From Phycisphaerales bacterium (GTDB lineage Bacteria > Planctomycetota > Phycisphaerae > Phycisphaerales > UBA1924), in assembly GCA_947459215.1 (NCBI GenBank), contig CANHCQ010000002.1, positions 1-64,000 of the forward strand: DNA of 64,000 nucleotides. The letters are read 5' to 3'. The translations under genes were made by a program, and so were the position numbers. The stretch's first letter is position 1, and each line of letters begins with the position of its first letter. Of this stretch, positions 8,151 to 18,900 are shown piece after piece. The notes below the pieces were generated by a model. The model saw nothing but the letters and a program-made list of their open reading frames with translations, did not search any database and had not been told where the DNA came from.

Positions 8151-8598
8151 CGTATGTGCGGCTGAGTTGGGTTCGGGCGGAACCCGCCGGCGGCACGTGA
8201 GGTAGAGTGTTCGTACTCCGAGTGTGCGAGGAGACTCCTCGCCCACCCGGATGAAGCCAGGCGTTCGTCGCGAAACGGGCGCTGGTGTGTCGATCCTGAT
8301 CGTTCAGCACATCGCCAGAAAGCTCAGTAGAAACAGAATCGAAACCTTGCGGCGATGCTCGGTCATGAGTAGAACAGCCTTCATCTCTGGTTTCTCCCTC
8401 TCGATTCTTCAGATTGTCGTGCGGACGAAGATACTGATGCAACCCCCGTGCCGATCCCGAGCCGCGATGTTCCTGACGAATCTCGTGCCCGCCGCGGGCG
8501 TGATTCTCGGAACCACGCTGTTCTCGGTCCGTCGTGTGGTTGTCTTGTCGCGGCGAAGCAACACGCCGCGTCGTGTCGGAGCAACGTCTGGAAACGCG
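8151..8598. other. Gap between rpsA terminators and secreted-protein gene
   Basis: No gene is supported in this stretch. An open frame runs through it into the next gene from 8224, but the residues it encodes are of non-coding character and would precede a clear signal peptide. The promoter of the next gene must lie here. Confidence 0.4.
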
Positions 8599-10449
8599 AT
8601 GCCCCCAGCGATCGCGTGCCTTGTGTTCGCGATTCTCTCTCTCATGACCTGCTCGCTGGCCGCGGCCGCCGAGCCCGCGAATCCGGCTGCGGACGGCGCG
8701 CCCCGCGATCGAACCCCTGTGCTGGACCTCGCCCCGCCCGATGCCCGTCTCGCGCTTGAGGCATTCAACGACGTGCAGTCACTCATCCGGGCGTGGAAGC
8801 CGGGCGACACGAGCCCGGTGGTCGCCGGCTCCGCGTTCGATCGCGCCTCACGAGCCTGCGGCGCGGCTCAGGTCACGCTGCGCTTCGGCGGCCGCGTCGT
8901 CGGCCGCGCCTGGCGCGTCGGCGGCACGCCCGACGCCCTCCTCGCCGCCGCCCGCGACGCCATGCACGCCGCGGAGCGATTTCTGCACGAGAGCGACGTC
9001 AAGGAAAGCGTCTTCGCGTCCCGTCTTCTCATCGGCCTTGAGCTTGCCGGCGCCCTCGTCCCCTACGCCCCTGCGTCCTACGACGACGCCGACCTCGAAG
9101 TCCCTCCCGGCATCGACGGCGTCGGCGCTCGGGTCAACGACACGACGCGGCTGATGTTCCCGTCCTCAATGCTCACTCACAACCCCGTCGCCGGTCTGCC
9201 GCAGTCCCCCGGCGATGCCCTCGTCGCCGCCGCTGCCGCCGCGCTCGACGACCCGGTCGCCGGCCTCCGCGCCGATCCCAACAACCATCCCGCCAAACTC
9301 GCCAAGGACCGAGCTGTTCAGTTCTACCGGTTCAGTGTCACGCACGTCTCTCAGCAATCGCCCGACGCGCCCGCGACATTCCTCTATCGCCACGGCCGCG
9401 TGGTCGCCGAACGCGAGGTCACGCTCGACGCGATGAAGCAGTGGGGCGATGGCGTGGCTGATTTTCTTGCCGCCCGCGTCGTGACCAACGCCGCCCAGCC
9501 CCCCAAGACCGATGACATCGCGATCGAATCGATCTTCAACCCGCTCGGCGGAACCGCGACGCGATCCGCCGATCCGGCCGTCATGAGCCTCGCAGCACTC
9601 GCCCTTGCCGAGCGCAAGCCCGAGCAGGCCGGCACGCTCCTCCGCGCCGTCGCACGGGGCACCGTGAAGACCCGACTCCGCCCCGCGGCGGCTGGCGCCT
9701 ACCTCATCGCGATCGAGCGGCTGCCCGCGGCCGCCAACGCCGAAAGCCCGGCGTCCGCCGAGGGCGTCGAGCGAGCCCTTGCGCAGGCCGTCGAAGCCTG
9801 CGAGCAATCGCTCGCACAGGAGAACCTGTCGCTCGCCGAGCGCTCACTCGCCCTCGCCGGTCTCGCCCGTCGCGCACGATCCGACGCCACGCTCCGCCCC
9901 CGCCTCGACGGCAAGCTCGCCGCCTTGCTCTCCACCACCAAGGTTGACCAGCTCGCCTCCGCCATGCCCTGGATCGTGATGGCCGCCCGCGACCTCGCGC
10001 CGCAATCGTCGCCCGACGCCCCGCTCGCGGTCGCTCCGCTCCTGGGCGAATGGCGCGAGCTCGCGTACAAGTTCGTCCTCACCGCCGACGACGCCGGACC
10101 CGACGGCGAGGACCTTGTCGGCGGCATGGTCTTCACCAAGGCCCGCGTGCCGCTGCCGTCGGCCCAGACGGTTCGCGTCGCCCCGGGTCTCGCCGCCATG
10201 CTCGCCGACCCGCGGCTGACGCCTGCCGCCGACCGCGGCAAGGAGATCGTGCGACTTGTTCCCGTGCTCCGCTTCACGCGTCAACTCATGGGCGACGACA
10301 TCCACGCGACCTTGTTCGCCGACCCGCTCCGCGCCAAGTGGGGCGTCCGCAACGCGCTCTGGGACCAACGCATGAACACCGACGCCGCGGCCTTGGCGTT
10401 GATCACGCTCGACGAAGCGATCACGGGCCTCGAAGCCAAGCCCCGTTAG
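8599..10449 (+). CDS. Secreted protein of unknown function
   Basis: A 616-aa protein beginning with a signal peptide (MPPAIACLVFAILSLMTCSLAAAAEPA, cleavage near residue 25), which fixes the start. The mature part is Ala/Arg-rich and largely helical, with a segment FGGRVVGRAWRVGG near residue 97 and several Ala-rich helices resembling TPR-like packing in the second half. I recognise no catalytic motif or named domain. It stands alone, bounded by repeat-bearing gaps, and is probably periplasmic. Confidence 0.72.
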   Translation: MPPAIACLVFAILSLMTCSLAAAAEPANPAADGAPRDRTPVLDLAPPDARLALEAFNDVQSLIRAWKPGDTSPVVAGSAFDRASRACGAAQVTLRFGGRVVGRAWRVGGTPDALLAAARDAMHAAERFLHESDVKESVFASRLLIGLELAGALVPYAPASYDDADLEVPPGIDGVGARVNDTTRLMFPSSMLTHNPVAGLPQSPGDALVAAAAAALDDPVAGLRADPNNHPAKLAKDRAVQFYRFSVTHVSQQSPDAPATFLYRHGRVVAEREVTLDAMKQWGDGVADFLAARVVTNAAQPPKTDDIAIESIFNPLGGTATRSADPAVMSLAALALAERKPEQAGTLLRAVARGTVKTRLRPAAAGAYLIAIERLPAAANAESPASAEGVERALAQAVEACEQSLAQENLSLAERSLALAGLARRARSDATLRPRLDGKLAALLSTTKVDQLASAMPWIVMAARDLAPQSSPDAPLAVAPLLGEWRELAYKFVLTADDAGPDGEDLVGGMVFTKARVPLPSAQTVRVAPGLAAMLADPRLTPAADRGKEIVRLVPVLRFTRQLMGDDIHATLFADPLRAKWGVRNALWDQRMNTDAAALALITLDEAITGLEAKPR

Positions 10450-11223
10450 CTTGGCAGAGCTACCTTCGCGCCGCGAGTCTCGCGGCTGCGGCACTCCGTC
10501 CTCAAGGACGAGCCGGGGGCGTCCTCGTCCAGCGCGGAAAAGCGTCGAGCTCGCCGCGCCGAGCTTGGACGCCGTCCAAGCTCAAGGCATTTCACCGCGG
10601 AGGACGCAGAGAACGCGGAGGAAGACGGAAGGCAGTTCACCACGGAGGACACGGAGATCACGGAGAAGAAATGGGGCGGGCCACGGTGCTATGGGCGACG
10701 GTGCAAAATGAGGATCCACTCTTAAATCTCTTCTTTCAGTCTTTCTCCGTGTTCTCGGTGGTCTCCGTGGTGATGTTCTTTGTCTTCGCAAGGCGCCTCT
10801 CTCTGCCTTCCTCCGCGTTCTCTGCGTCCTCCGCGGTGAAATGCCTTCTCTGTTCTGAAGCCCTGAACGCACCGAGCCGCACGGGGCGAGGACGCCCCGG
10901 CTCGCTGGGCCGGGTCATTTCGGCCCCCGTACCACCTTTCGCAACACGCGCCTCAACGGTGCCGTTCACCCGCCTGTACGAAAGCCAGATTCCGGCCTCA
11001 AAAATTCAAGAAAACATCTGAAAATCAGGCCTCTCCCGCACCGTGAATCGCAGGAAAACCGCGACGGTTTCGACTATCATTCCCATCGCGCCGGGCGGCC
11101 CGTTTTCGACCCTCGGACGGGTCCAGATCGCCCCCCTCCCGGTGCCCCGAGCGAAGGCGACCGACGCCTCACGCAGCCCCGCTCGGACCTGCTCGAACGC
11201 GATCGCGCGACACGGAGTCATGG
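10450..11223. repeat. Repeat-filled gap between secreted-protein gene and gyrA
   Basis: No gene is supported. From about 10586 to 10672 run two degenerate copies of a TTCACCGCGGAGGACGCAGA-type repeat, and from about 10730 to 10852 two copies in the opposite orientation (CCTCCGCGTTCTCTGCGTCC type). Together they form a long inverted pair. A separate palindromic element containing CGGGGCGAGGACGCCCCGG lies at about 10877-10912. The gyrA promoter should lie in the last 250 bases. Confidence 0.7.
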
Positions 11224-14061
11224 ATGTCTGACGACCTGAATCTCAATCCCCAACACAGCCCCGACGCCAATCTCTCCAGCGGCTTCGACGCTGGTGGTGG
11301 TGGGGGAGGCGGGGGTGGTGGGGCGGACATTCCCGGTGCTGGCACTCCCGGCGGGCGCGTCCTCGATCTCGACATCCAGCGAGAGCTTCAGGATTCCTAC
11401 CTCACCTACGCCATGAGCACCATCATGGACCGGGCGCTGCCCGACGTCCGTGACGGCCTCAAGCCCTCGCAGCGACGCATTCTGGTCGCGATGAACGACC
11501 TCAAGCTCCGCCCCGGCAAGAAGCACCTCAAGTGCGCCAAGATCGCCGGCAACACCTCGGGCGACTACCACCCGCACGGCGAAGCGGTGGTCTATCCCAC
11601 CCTCGTCGGCATGGCTCAGCGCTGGCGCATGCGCGTGCCGCTGATTGATCCGCAGGGCAACTTCGGCTCGATCAACGGCGATCCGCCGGCGGCGATGCGA
11701 TACACCGAGGCCCGCATGACCCACGCCGCCGTGGACATGCTCGCCGATCTCGAGTTCGAGACCGTCGACTTCCAGCCCAACTACGACGACCGTTTGATGG
11801 AGCCGATGATCCTGCCCGGCAAGTTCCCCAACTTGCTGATCAACGGCGGCATCGGCATCGCCGTCGGCATGGCCACCAGCCTCCCGCCGCAGAATCCGAC
11901 CGAGGTCTTTGACTCCATCATCCGCACCATCGAGAACCCCTCGATCGGCCTGATGGAACTCATGCAGGACGTGGTTGACGCCAACGGCAACGTCGTCCGC
12001 CGCGGCATCAAGGGTCCCGATTTCCCGACCGGCGGCACGATCCTCGGCCGCCGTGGGATCCTCGAGGCCTACGCCACTGGGCGCGGCCGCATCTCCGTCC
12101 GCGGCAGCGTCAAGATCGAACCCCTCGGCGGCGTCAAGAAGGGCAAGGCCGCCGAAGCCGCCGCCGACGCCGCTCCCGCCGAAGGCTCCAAGTCCGACCG
12201 CTATCAGCTCGTCATCAGCGAGATCCCGTACAACTCCTCGCAGGAGCTCTTGCTCAAGAAGATCGTCGAGGCCGTCGAGGAGGACAAGATCCCCGATGTC
12301 TCCGACGTCCGCGACGAGTCGGGACGCGAAGCCGCGACCCGCATCGTGATCGAGCTCAAGCGCGGCGCCGACCCCCGCGTGGTCGAGAAGCAGCTCTACG
12401 AGTTCACGAGTCTGCAGGACACGTTCAGCATCATGAACATCGCGCTGGTGAACCGCCAGCCGCGGACGCTGTCGCTGAAGGAACTGATCGACCTTTACAT
12501 CGCGCACCGCAAGGACGTGATCCGTCGCCGCACGACGTACCTGCTGCGGCACGCCAAGCAGAACGCGCATCGGTTGGAGGGCCTGGTTTACGCTGTCTGC
12601 GACATCGACGAAGTCATCCGGATCATCCGCGGCAGCCGCACGCGTGAAGAAGCGATCGAGAAGTTGATGGAGCGTCGCTTCCAGATTCCCGCGACCCACC
12701 CCTACGCCCCCAAGCTACCGGCCCGCCTCATGGCGATGATCAAGGCCGCGGAACCCGCGGGCGGCATCGCCCTCAGCCGCGTGCAGGCCGAGGCCATCGG
12801 CGGCCTGCGCCTCATCCAGCTCGTCGGCCTCGAGATCGAGAAACTCGTCAGCGAGTACAACGAGCTCGTGAAGCAGATCGAGGAGTATGAGTCCATCCTC
12901 GCCAGCGACGCCAAGGTCCTGGGCATCGTGAAGGACGACACGCTCGAGATGCGGGCTCGCTGGGCGTCGGCCAAGAACAACGAGCGGCTCACCCAGATCG
13001 ACGACACCGAGGTGGACATCACCATCGCGGAACTGATCGCCAAGGAAGATGTGGCCGTCACGATCAGCCATCAGGGCTACGTGAAGCGCGTGCCGCTGGA
13101 TACCTACCGCACCCAGGGCCGCGGAGGCAAGGGCATCCGCGCCGGCGACGCCAAGGACGAGGACTTCATCGAACACGTCTTCGTGGCCGGCACGCACGAC
13201 GACCTGCTCTGCTTCACCAACACCGGGCGCATCTTCAAGATCAAGGTCTACGAGGTGCCGGAGATGAGCCGCACCAGCAAGGGCCGGGCGATCATCAACC
13301 TGCTGGAGCTGAAGCCCGGCGAGAAGACCTGTGCCTACCTCGCCATTAAGAACTTCGAGGAAGGCAGCAACTTCCTCACCTTCGCCAGCCGCGGCGGCAT
13401 CGTGAAGCGCACGGCGCTCAAGGACTACCGCAACGTCAACAAGGGCGGCATCATCGCCGTGGGCTTGAAGGACGGCGACAGCCTGCTGGACGTCGTCATG
13501 ACCGGCGGCCGCGACGACATCATGCTCATCACCGCCCTGGGCAATGCGATCCGCTTCCCCGAGGAAGACGCCCGCCTCATGGGCCGCTCCGCCGCGGGCG
13601 TGAAGGGCATCGAGCTCGAGGAGGGCGACGAGGTCATCGGTGCTGTCCGCGTCGAGATGAAGCCCGACGCCGACGGCGATGCGATCACCGTCGAGCCCGC
13701 GATGAGCCTGCTCACCATCACCCAAAACGGCTACGGCAAGCGCACGCTCGTCGATGAGTACCGCGTCCAGCCCGAGACCGGCAAGGCCCGCTCCCAGTCC
13801 CGCGGCGGCAAGGGCCGCGCCGACATCAAGACCAGCGACCGCAACGGCCGCTCGGTCGCAGCTCTCGGCGTCCGCGACTCCGACGATGTCGTGGTCGTCA
13901 GCAAGGGCGGCCAGTTGGTGCGTGTGAAGGCTGGCGAGATCAGCCAGATCGGCCGCGGAACCCAGGGCGTCCGCGTCGTCAGCCTCCACGACGGAGACCA
14001 GGTCATCGCCGCCGCCCGGATCGACGAAGCGGCGGGCGGCGAGGACGCTCCGGTGGCGTAG
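11224..14061 (+). CDS. gyrA: DNA gyrase subunit A
   Basis: A 945-aa type II topoisomerase A subunit that introduces negative supercoils together with GyrB. Catalytic Tyr160 is in AAMRYTEAR. The C-terminal pinwheel carries a GyrA-box-like QGRGGKG (about residue 632), which favours gyrase over ParC, and a second SRGGKG near 860. At the quinolone-binding positions the sequence reads HPHGEAVVYP, so the residues equivalent to E. coli Ser83 and Asp87 are Ala121 and Pro125. An unusual poly-Gly run (residues 24-33) precedes the conserved core at about residue 45, lengthening the N-terminus relative to E. coli (875 aa). Confidence 0.95.
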   Translation: MSDDLNLNPQHSPDANLSSGFDAGGGGGGGGGGADIPGAGTPGGRVLDLDIQRELQDSYLTYAMSTIMDRALPDVRDGLKPSQRRILVAMNDLKLRPGKKHLKCAKIAGNTSGDYHPHGEAVVYPTLVGMAQRWRMRVPLIDPQGNFGSINGDPPAAMRYTEARMTHAAVDMLADLEFETVDFQPNYDDRLMEPMILPGKFPNLLINGGIGIAVGMATSLPPQNPTEVFDSIIRTIENPSIGLMELMQDVVDANGNVVRRGIKGPDFPTGGTILGRRGILEAYATGRGRISVRGSVKIEPLGGVKKGKAAEAAADAAPAEGSKSDRYQLVISEIPYNSSQELLLKKIVEAVEEDKIPDVSDVRDESGREAATRIVIELKRGADPRVVEKQLYEFTSLQDTFSIMNIALVNRQPRTLSLKELIDLYIAHRKDVIRRRTTYLLRHAKQNAHRLEGLVYAVCDIDEVIRIIRGSRTREEAIEKLMERRFQIPATHPYAPKLPARLMAMIKAAEPAGGIALSRVQAEAIGGLRLIQLVGLEIEKLVSEYNELVKQIEEYESILASDAKVLGIVKDDTLEMRARWASAKNNERLTQIDDTEVDITIAELIAKEDVAVTISHQGYVKRVPLDTYRTQGRGGKGIRAGDAKDEDFIEHVFVAGTHDDLLCFTNTGRIFKIKVYEVPEMSRTSKGRAIINLLELKPGEKTCAYLAIKNFEEGSNFLTFASRGGIVKRTALKDYRNVNKGGIIAVGLKDGDSLLDVVMTGGRDDIMLITALGNAIRFPEEDARLMGRSAAGVKGIELEEGDEVIGAVRVEMKPDADGDAITVEPAMSLLTITQNGYGKRTLVDEYRVQPETGKARSQSRGGKGRADIKTSDRNGRSVAALGVRDSDDVVVVSKGGQLVRVKAGEISQIGRGTQGVRVVSLHDGDQVIAAARIDEAAGGEDAPVA

Positions 14062-14383
14062 TGAATCCGGGGAGAGAACGCGGAGTGGCGGAGGGGGCGG
14101 AGTTTCGCGGAGAACAGACAGGGGTGAAGGCGTCGCATCGGTCGCCCCGGGCGGAGCGACAGGCCGAACTGCGCTCTCGCAACGCCGCCCGTCGAAGCAA
14201 CGAGTGCGGCCGTACCCATCCGCCATTTGCAATTTGCCATTTGCCATTTGCTATTGGCCATTTGCCATTCGCCTCCACACACCCTCTCCCCTCCGCGTCC
14301 CTCCGCCCACTCCGCTTCTCCGCGTTCTCTCCCTTCCCCCGCAGCGACTTGAGAGCGACGCACGAATCTGGTACTCTCTCCCC
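14062..14383. repeat. Repeat-bearing gap between gyrA and STAS gene
   Basis: No gene is seen. About 14066-14120 (GAGAACGCGGAGTGGCGGAG type) and about 14295-14335 (CACTCCGCTTCTCCGCGTTC type) are inverted arms of one dispersed family. Between them, about 14220-14272, lie tandem ATTTGCCATTTGCC units that also appear degenerately near 36735 and 52495. Confidence 0.65.
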
Positions 14384-14740
14384 ATGTCCACGGAATGGTC
14401 CGATTCCATCGTCATCGCCGACCTGACCGACGAGCCCGCGCTCTCGGAGGAACTCTCCGCAATCGCCGACCGCCTCACCGCCAAGGGCAACGCCACGCCC
14501 AGTGTGGTCCTCAACTTCGCCAACGTCACCTACGTGAACAGCAGCAACCTCGCCGGCCTGCTCAAGATCCGAAAAATCCTCGCCGAAAAAGGCCGCGGCC
14601 TGCGCCTCTGCTCGCTCTCCGAGGACGTCCAGTCCGTCATGAGCGTCACCGGCCTCGACAAAGTGTTCCGCTTTGCCCCCGACCCCATGATGGCCCTCGC
14701 CGGCCTGCAGATCGAAGACGAGAAGCGCACCAACGGCTGA
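14384..14740 (+). CDS. STAS-domain anti-sigma factor antagonist
   Basis: A 118-aa single STAS domain of the SpoIIAA/RsbV type. The fold markers VVLNFANVTYVNSSNLAGLL (about 41-60) place the usual phosphorylatable serine at Ser53 or Ser54. Such proteins bind an anti-sigma kinase when unphosphorylated and so release a sigma factor. No partner kinase or phosphatase is next to it, so its circuit is unknown. The start MSTEWSDS is chosen at the domain boundary; upstream in-frame sequence is the repeat region. Confidence 0.85.
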   Translation: MSTEWSDSIVIADLTDEPALSEELSAIADRLTAKGNATPSVVLNFANVTYVNSSNLAGLLKIRKILAEKGRGLRLCSLSEDVQSVMSVTGLDKVFRFAPDPMMALAGLQIEDEKRTNG

Positions 14741-15164
14741 CCAGCCCCGCTTGCGGAACCGGCGACCTTCGCCTCAAACCCGCAACAGAGACGCCGAGGC
14801 TGACGAGTCCGCGAGGAAGCCTCGGATCAATCGCAGTAATCGCGTCGTCGCAACAAGAACCTTCATCGTGCAACTCTCCGACTCCCCCTCCCAGAGGGAG
14901 GGGGCCGGGGGGTGGGTTCGTCTTGGTGCTTGATCGAACAAGCTACCCGCTATCCCATCACCCCGCCTGTTGCCAAGAGCGAGCCGGGGCGTCCCCGCCC
15001 CGTGCGCCTTGGTTGCCATTCGGGCGCTTGCTTCGAGAACGGCGGTGCTTCCGCACGGGGCGGGGACGCCCCGGCGCGCTGCTGCGTGATCCACGAGACG
15101 TTGCCAGATCCCCGCACCTGCGACGCAACCGCCGCGTACCAGGCGTGTATCCTCCAAGCACGCG
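14741..15164. repeat. Repeat-bearing gap upstream of ABC ATPase gene
   Basis: No gene is supported. It contains an inverted copy of the GGGAGGGGG hairpin family (ACTCCCCCTCCCAGAGGGAG and following, about 14880-14920). It also has an inverted pair of the GGGGCGTCCCCGCCCC element (about 14981-15008 and 15053-15078) around a 45-base spacer. Confidence 0.65.
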
Positions 15165-15929
15165 ATGACCACCCACGCCGCCAACCCCGCCCCTTCTTCA
15201 TCGCCCCCCGCGACCAGCACCACCGACTCCGTCGCCGAACTCCGCGACCTCAAGAAGACCTACTACAAGCCCGACGGCTCCATCATGGTCGAGGCCCTCC
15301 GCGGCATCAACCTCACCATCAAGCGCGGCGAGTACATCGCGATCATGGGCGCCTCCGGCTCCGGCAAGTCCACCCTCATGAACATCCTCGGCTGCCTCGA
15401 CCGTCCCACCGAGGGCGTCTACATGCTCGCGGGCCGCGACGTCGTCGGCATGGACGACGAGGAACTTTCCCTGTTCCGCGGCCGCACCATCGGATTCATC
15501 TTCCAGGCCTTCAACCTCATCCCCCAGCTCACCGTCGAGGCCAACGTCGAGGTCCCGCTTTTCTACCAGGGCATCAAGCCCTCCGAGCGCGCCAAGGCCT
15601 CCGAGTACGCCCTCGGCCTCGTCGGTCTCAGCGACCGCCTCGGCCACCGCCCCCGCGAACTCTCCGGCGGCCAGCAGCAGCGCGTCGCAATTGCGAGAGC
15701 CCTCGTCACCCGCCCGTCGATCCTCATGGCCGACGAGCCCACGGGCAACCTCGACAGCAAGACCGGCCAGGCCATCCTCGGCACCTTCGAAGACCTGCAC
15801 CGCCAGGGCATGACCATCATTATGGTTACCCACGACGACAACATCGCCAAGCGCTGTCGTCGTGTCGTCCGCCTCGCCGACGGCCTCGTCTGCGAAGATC
15901 GTCTCGTCGAGAACCCGGCCGTGGTCTGA
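15165..15929 (+). CDS. ABC transporter ATP-binding protein (MacB/LolD type)
   Basis: A 254-aa ATPase of the MacB/LolD/FtsE class that energises export or lipoprotein release. Walker A GASGSGKST (about 62-70), the Q-loop in FIFQAFNLIPQLTVEANVE, signature LSGGQQQR (about 165-172), Walker B ILMADEPTGNLDS and the switch VTHD are all intact. A 20-residue Pro/Ser-rich N-terminal leader precedes the domain. No permease gene adjoins: the next gene is convergent, and upstream is a repeat region. It therefore works with a partner encoded elsewhere. Confidence 0.92.
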   Translation: MTTHAANPAPSSSPPATSTTDSVAELRDLKKTYYKPDGSIMVEALRGINLTIKRGEYIAIMGASGSGKSTLMNILGCLDRPTEGVYMLAGRDVVGMDDEELSLFRGRTIGFIFQAFNLIPQLTVEANVEVPLFYQGIKPSERAKASEYALGLVGLSDRLGHRPRELSGGQQQRVAIARALVTRPSILMADEPTGNLDSKTGQAILGTFEDLHRQGMTIIMVTHDDNIAKRCRRVVRLADGLVCEDRLVENPAVV

Positions 15930-15942
15930 TCGACCACGGCCG
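15916..15942. terminator. Hairpin shared by convergent genes
   Basis: An 11-bp perfect palindrome (CGGCCGTGGTC and GACCACGGCCG around TGATC) overlaps the ABC gene stop codon and lies 11 bases before the end of the convergent dockerin gene. There is no T-tract, so its role as a terminator is inferred from position. Confidence 0.45.
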
Positions 15943-15952
15943 GAACCACCGG

Positions 15953-18900
15953 CTACTCGCACAGCAGGATGTCGTACGCCCGGGCGAAGATCATGAAGTC
16001 CGCGTCATCCACGAACCCGTCGAGATTCAGGTCCGCCGGGCAATCTGGCGGCATCTCCGGGTCCTCGCACAGCAGCCGGTCGTAGGCAGCGGCGAAGACA
16101 ACAAAGTCCTGGTCCTCGACCAGATCATCGCAGTTCAGATCGGCTGCACAGAACTTCAACACCACGTCGGAGCTCTCGGCCGACCCGATCGCGTTGGTCG
16201 CGACGCAGGTGAGCGTTACCGCGTCCTCCGGGCGGAAATTGGTGATCGTCAGCGTCGGTGTGAACGCTCCGGAGATCTCCGAGCCGTTCCCGGTCGGTCC
16301 ATTGCCGATCCAGTCCGGTCCAACCCGCCACCGGTACGTCACGCCCTGCCCGACTACTCCCGCGGCGAGCATAACCGTCTCGCCCAAGCACGGGGTCTGA
16401 CTCAATGGCATCGTGGTGAACACCGGATGTTCTTCGACACTGTGCAGCCCGAAGCCGGAGTCGACCAGAGGCCACTGCGCATCCCAATCACCGACGAACG
16501 CCCACCAGTTTGTGATCGTCCCCACGCCGATGTCGTGGGCGATGCCGGCGTCCAATCCCGGGATCGACTGCATCCAGAAGACGTACCAATTGTGCTCGGT
16601 CAGCCCCGCGGGCGGAACTCCCGAAGGCCATGCGTACGTCCGCGAGCCCCAGCTGTCGGCGTTTACGTCGAACAGCCCGCCACCGGAAGGCTTCCAATCA
16701 AAGATATCACTCGACGCATACGCCGGGCTCTCATAGTCGTAGTCGCTCGTCGTGTTGGGCGGCATGTGGGTCCAGCCGCAGCGTCCGGTCACGAAATTGC
16801 CGCTGCCGTCCTGGCCGACGAACCGCTTCCAGAACAGGTCGGTGTTCATGTCCTGGTTCTGGCACACATGCGAGAGCAGCGCCTCGATCTGGTGGCCGTG
16901 GTCGTGCACCGACTCGTTCGACGAGCGTGTCCAGTTGTAGTTGTACAAGGTGTACGTCGATCCGAAGATCGGCAGATCATCGGGGAACCGGTTGCTGTTC
17001 GAGATATCGCCCGTCAGCGCGCTGGCCATGTTCGATTCGACCGGCACGATCTCTCCATGGTGATAGCCCCACAACCAAACCTCACGCACTCCCAGCGACT
17101 CCACGGCGTGCTGCAGACCTGCCCGCGTCGCGATCGAAAGGTAATCCGGGAAGTACAGTCCGTTGGTGCCCGTGCGGTGATCGCGATTCCGATCCGGCGG
17201 CAAAGGCTCGAAGATGTTCACCGTCCGCACGACGCGGTACCCGACGCTCGGACGTGCCGCCGCGTTCGCATAACCGCGGAACCGGCTGCCCTCCTCGAGC
17301 ATGAACTTCGTCTCGACCTCGATCGCGTCGATCCAGGCGAGCGTATCGGCAACGGTGCCCGTGGCACCGCTGATGGATTCGTCCACGTTCACGCCGTCGG
17401 GCGTCGGTACGTAGCGGATCGACAGGACCGGGATCTCGTAGACCGCGCCCAGGGCCGGTGTGCGTAGGAACGGCTGTGCCGCAACTTCCTCCGCGGCACG
17501 AGCCGGGCTTGACACAACCATCGTCGCTTGCCCGGTCTGCCCCATGAACGTCGCGCTGATCGTGGCCGTGCCCGGTCCGACCGCCCGCGGCACCCCGGGC
17601 TCGTCAAACACCACCACGGATGGGTCCGAGGAGGACCATTGCGCGGAAGCGGCCAAGATGATGGTCGGCCCCAGCTGCGTCATGCCGAGCGCGGTCGGCC
17701 AGCCACGCCAGGTCGGATACACGAACTCCAATTGTGGATCGATCGTCACCGAAGAAACGAGCAACTCGGCTCCAACATCGTCCTTGATCTGCGCCGCCGT
17801 GCGGGCGAACGGGTAGATCCGCAGTTCATCCATGAGACCGACCAGCGGCGTGCCGTAGACATCTCGGCCGAGCGAGAACGTGCTCGCCATGACGGTCGGC
17901 AGGTTGTGGGGCGTCGTCTCCTCGCTCGCGAGGAGGCCATCCACGTACACCGCGATCTTCTGCTGCGAGTTGCTCCATGTATAGGCGAGATGGTGCCAGG
18001 CGCCCGCTTCCCAGTCCCGGACATCGAACGCGACGTCCATCTCGGGCGTGCCGCCGGTGCCGAACCGCGAGAATATCCCGCGCAGATTCGAGGATCCGTC
18101 CTTGGCCAGGAGGATGCCGCCTCCCGCTCCCCACCCCACGAACGTGTGATCCACGCCGTCGTTGCCGTTCCAGCTCGGCTTCACCCAGAACTCCACGGTG
18201 CCTTCATCCGAGCGGATGTTCCCGCTCGCGTTGTACGACAGCTGCGTCCCCGAGACGAACGACAGGCACCGACCGATCGCGCCGTTGGTGTAGCCGAGGG
18301 CTCCCTGCGTCGAGGGATTCTCCCCGTCCTCGCCGACGACCGAGTTCTCGAACGCCAGCACCAGCGACGGGTGCAGCGTCAGATCCTGCGCGTAGTCGCC
18401 CTGGATCTCCGCGGTCGTCCGGGCCGTGCCGTAGATGCGAATCTCGTCCAGCACCGACCGCGACTCGTTTCCGCCCCACCCGCCGCCGACGCGGAACGAG
18501 TCATCCGCGATCGCTGGCAGAGCGACCGGCAGTGCCGCCGTGCTCTTGAGCGCCCCGTCGACGTACAGGCGTGTCTGCAGCGCGGCGCTGCTCCACGTCA
18601 GCGCGACGTGATGCCATCGGCCCGCCGACCACGACGAAACCCCAAACTCCACTCCCATCTCCGGCTTCCCTCCGACCCCGTACTGGTTGAAGATGCCGCG
18701 CAGGTTGCCCGCGCCGTCCTTGAGCACGATCATGCCCCCGCCCGAGGCGCCCCAGTGCAGGAACGCGTGACCCTGGCCGTCGCTCCCGGCCCACGTCGGC
18801 TTCACCCAGAACTCAAGGGTTCCCTCGCCCGCGAGGATGTTCCCGGCGGCCCCGTAGCGCAGGCCGGTCGGGTCGCCGAACACGCCGCCCCATTCCACCG

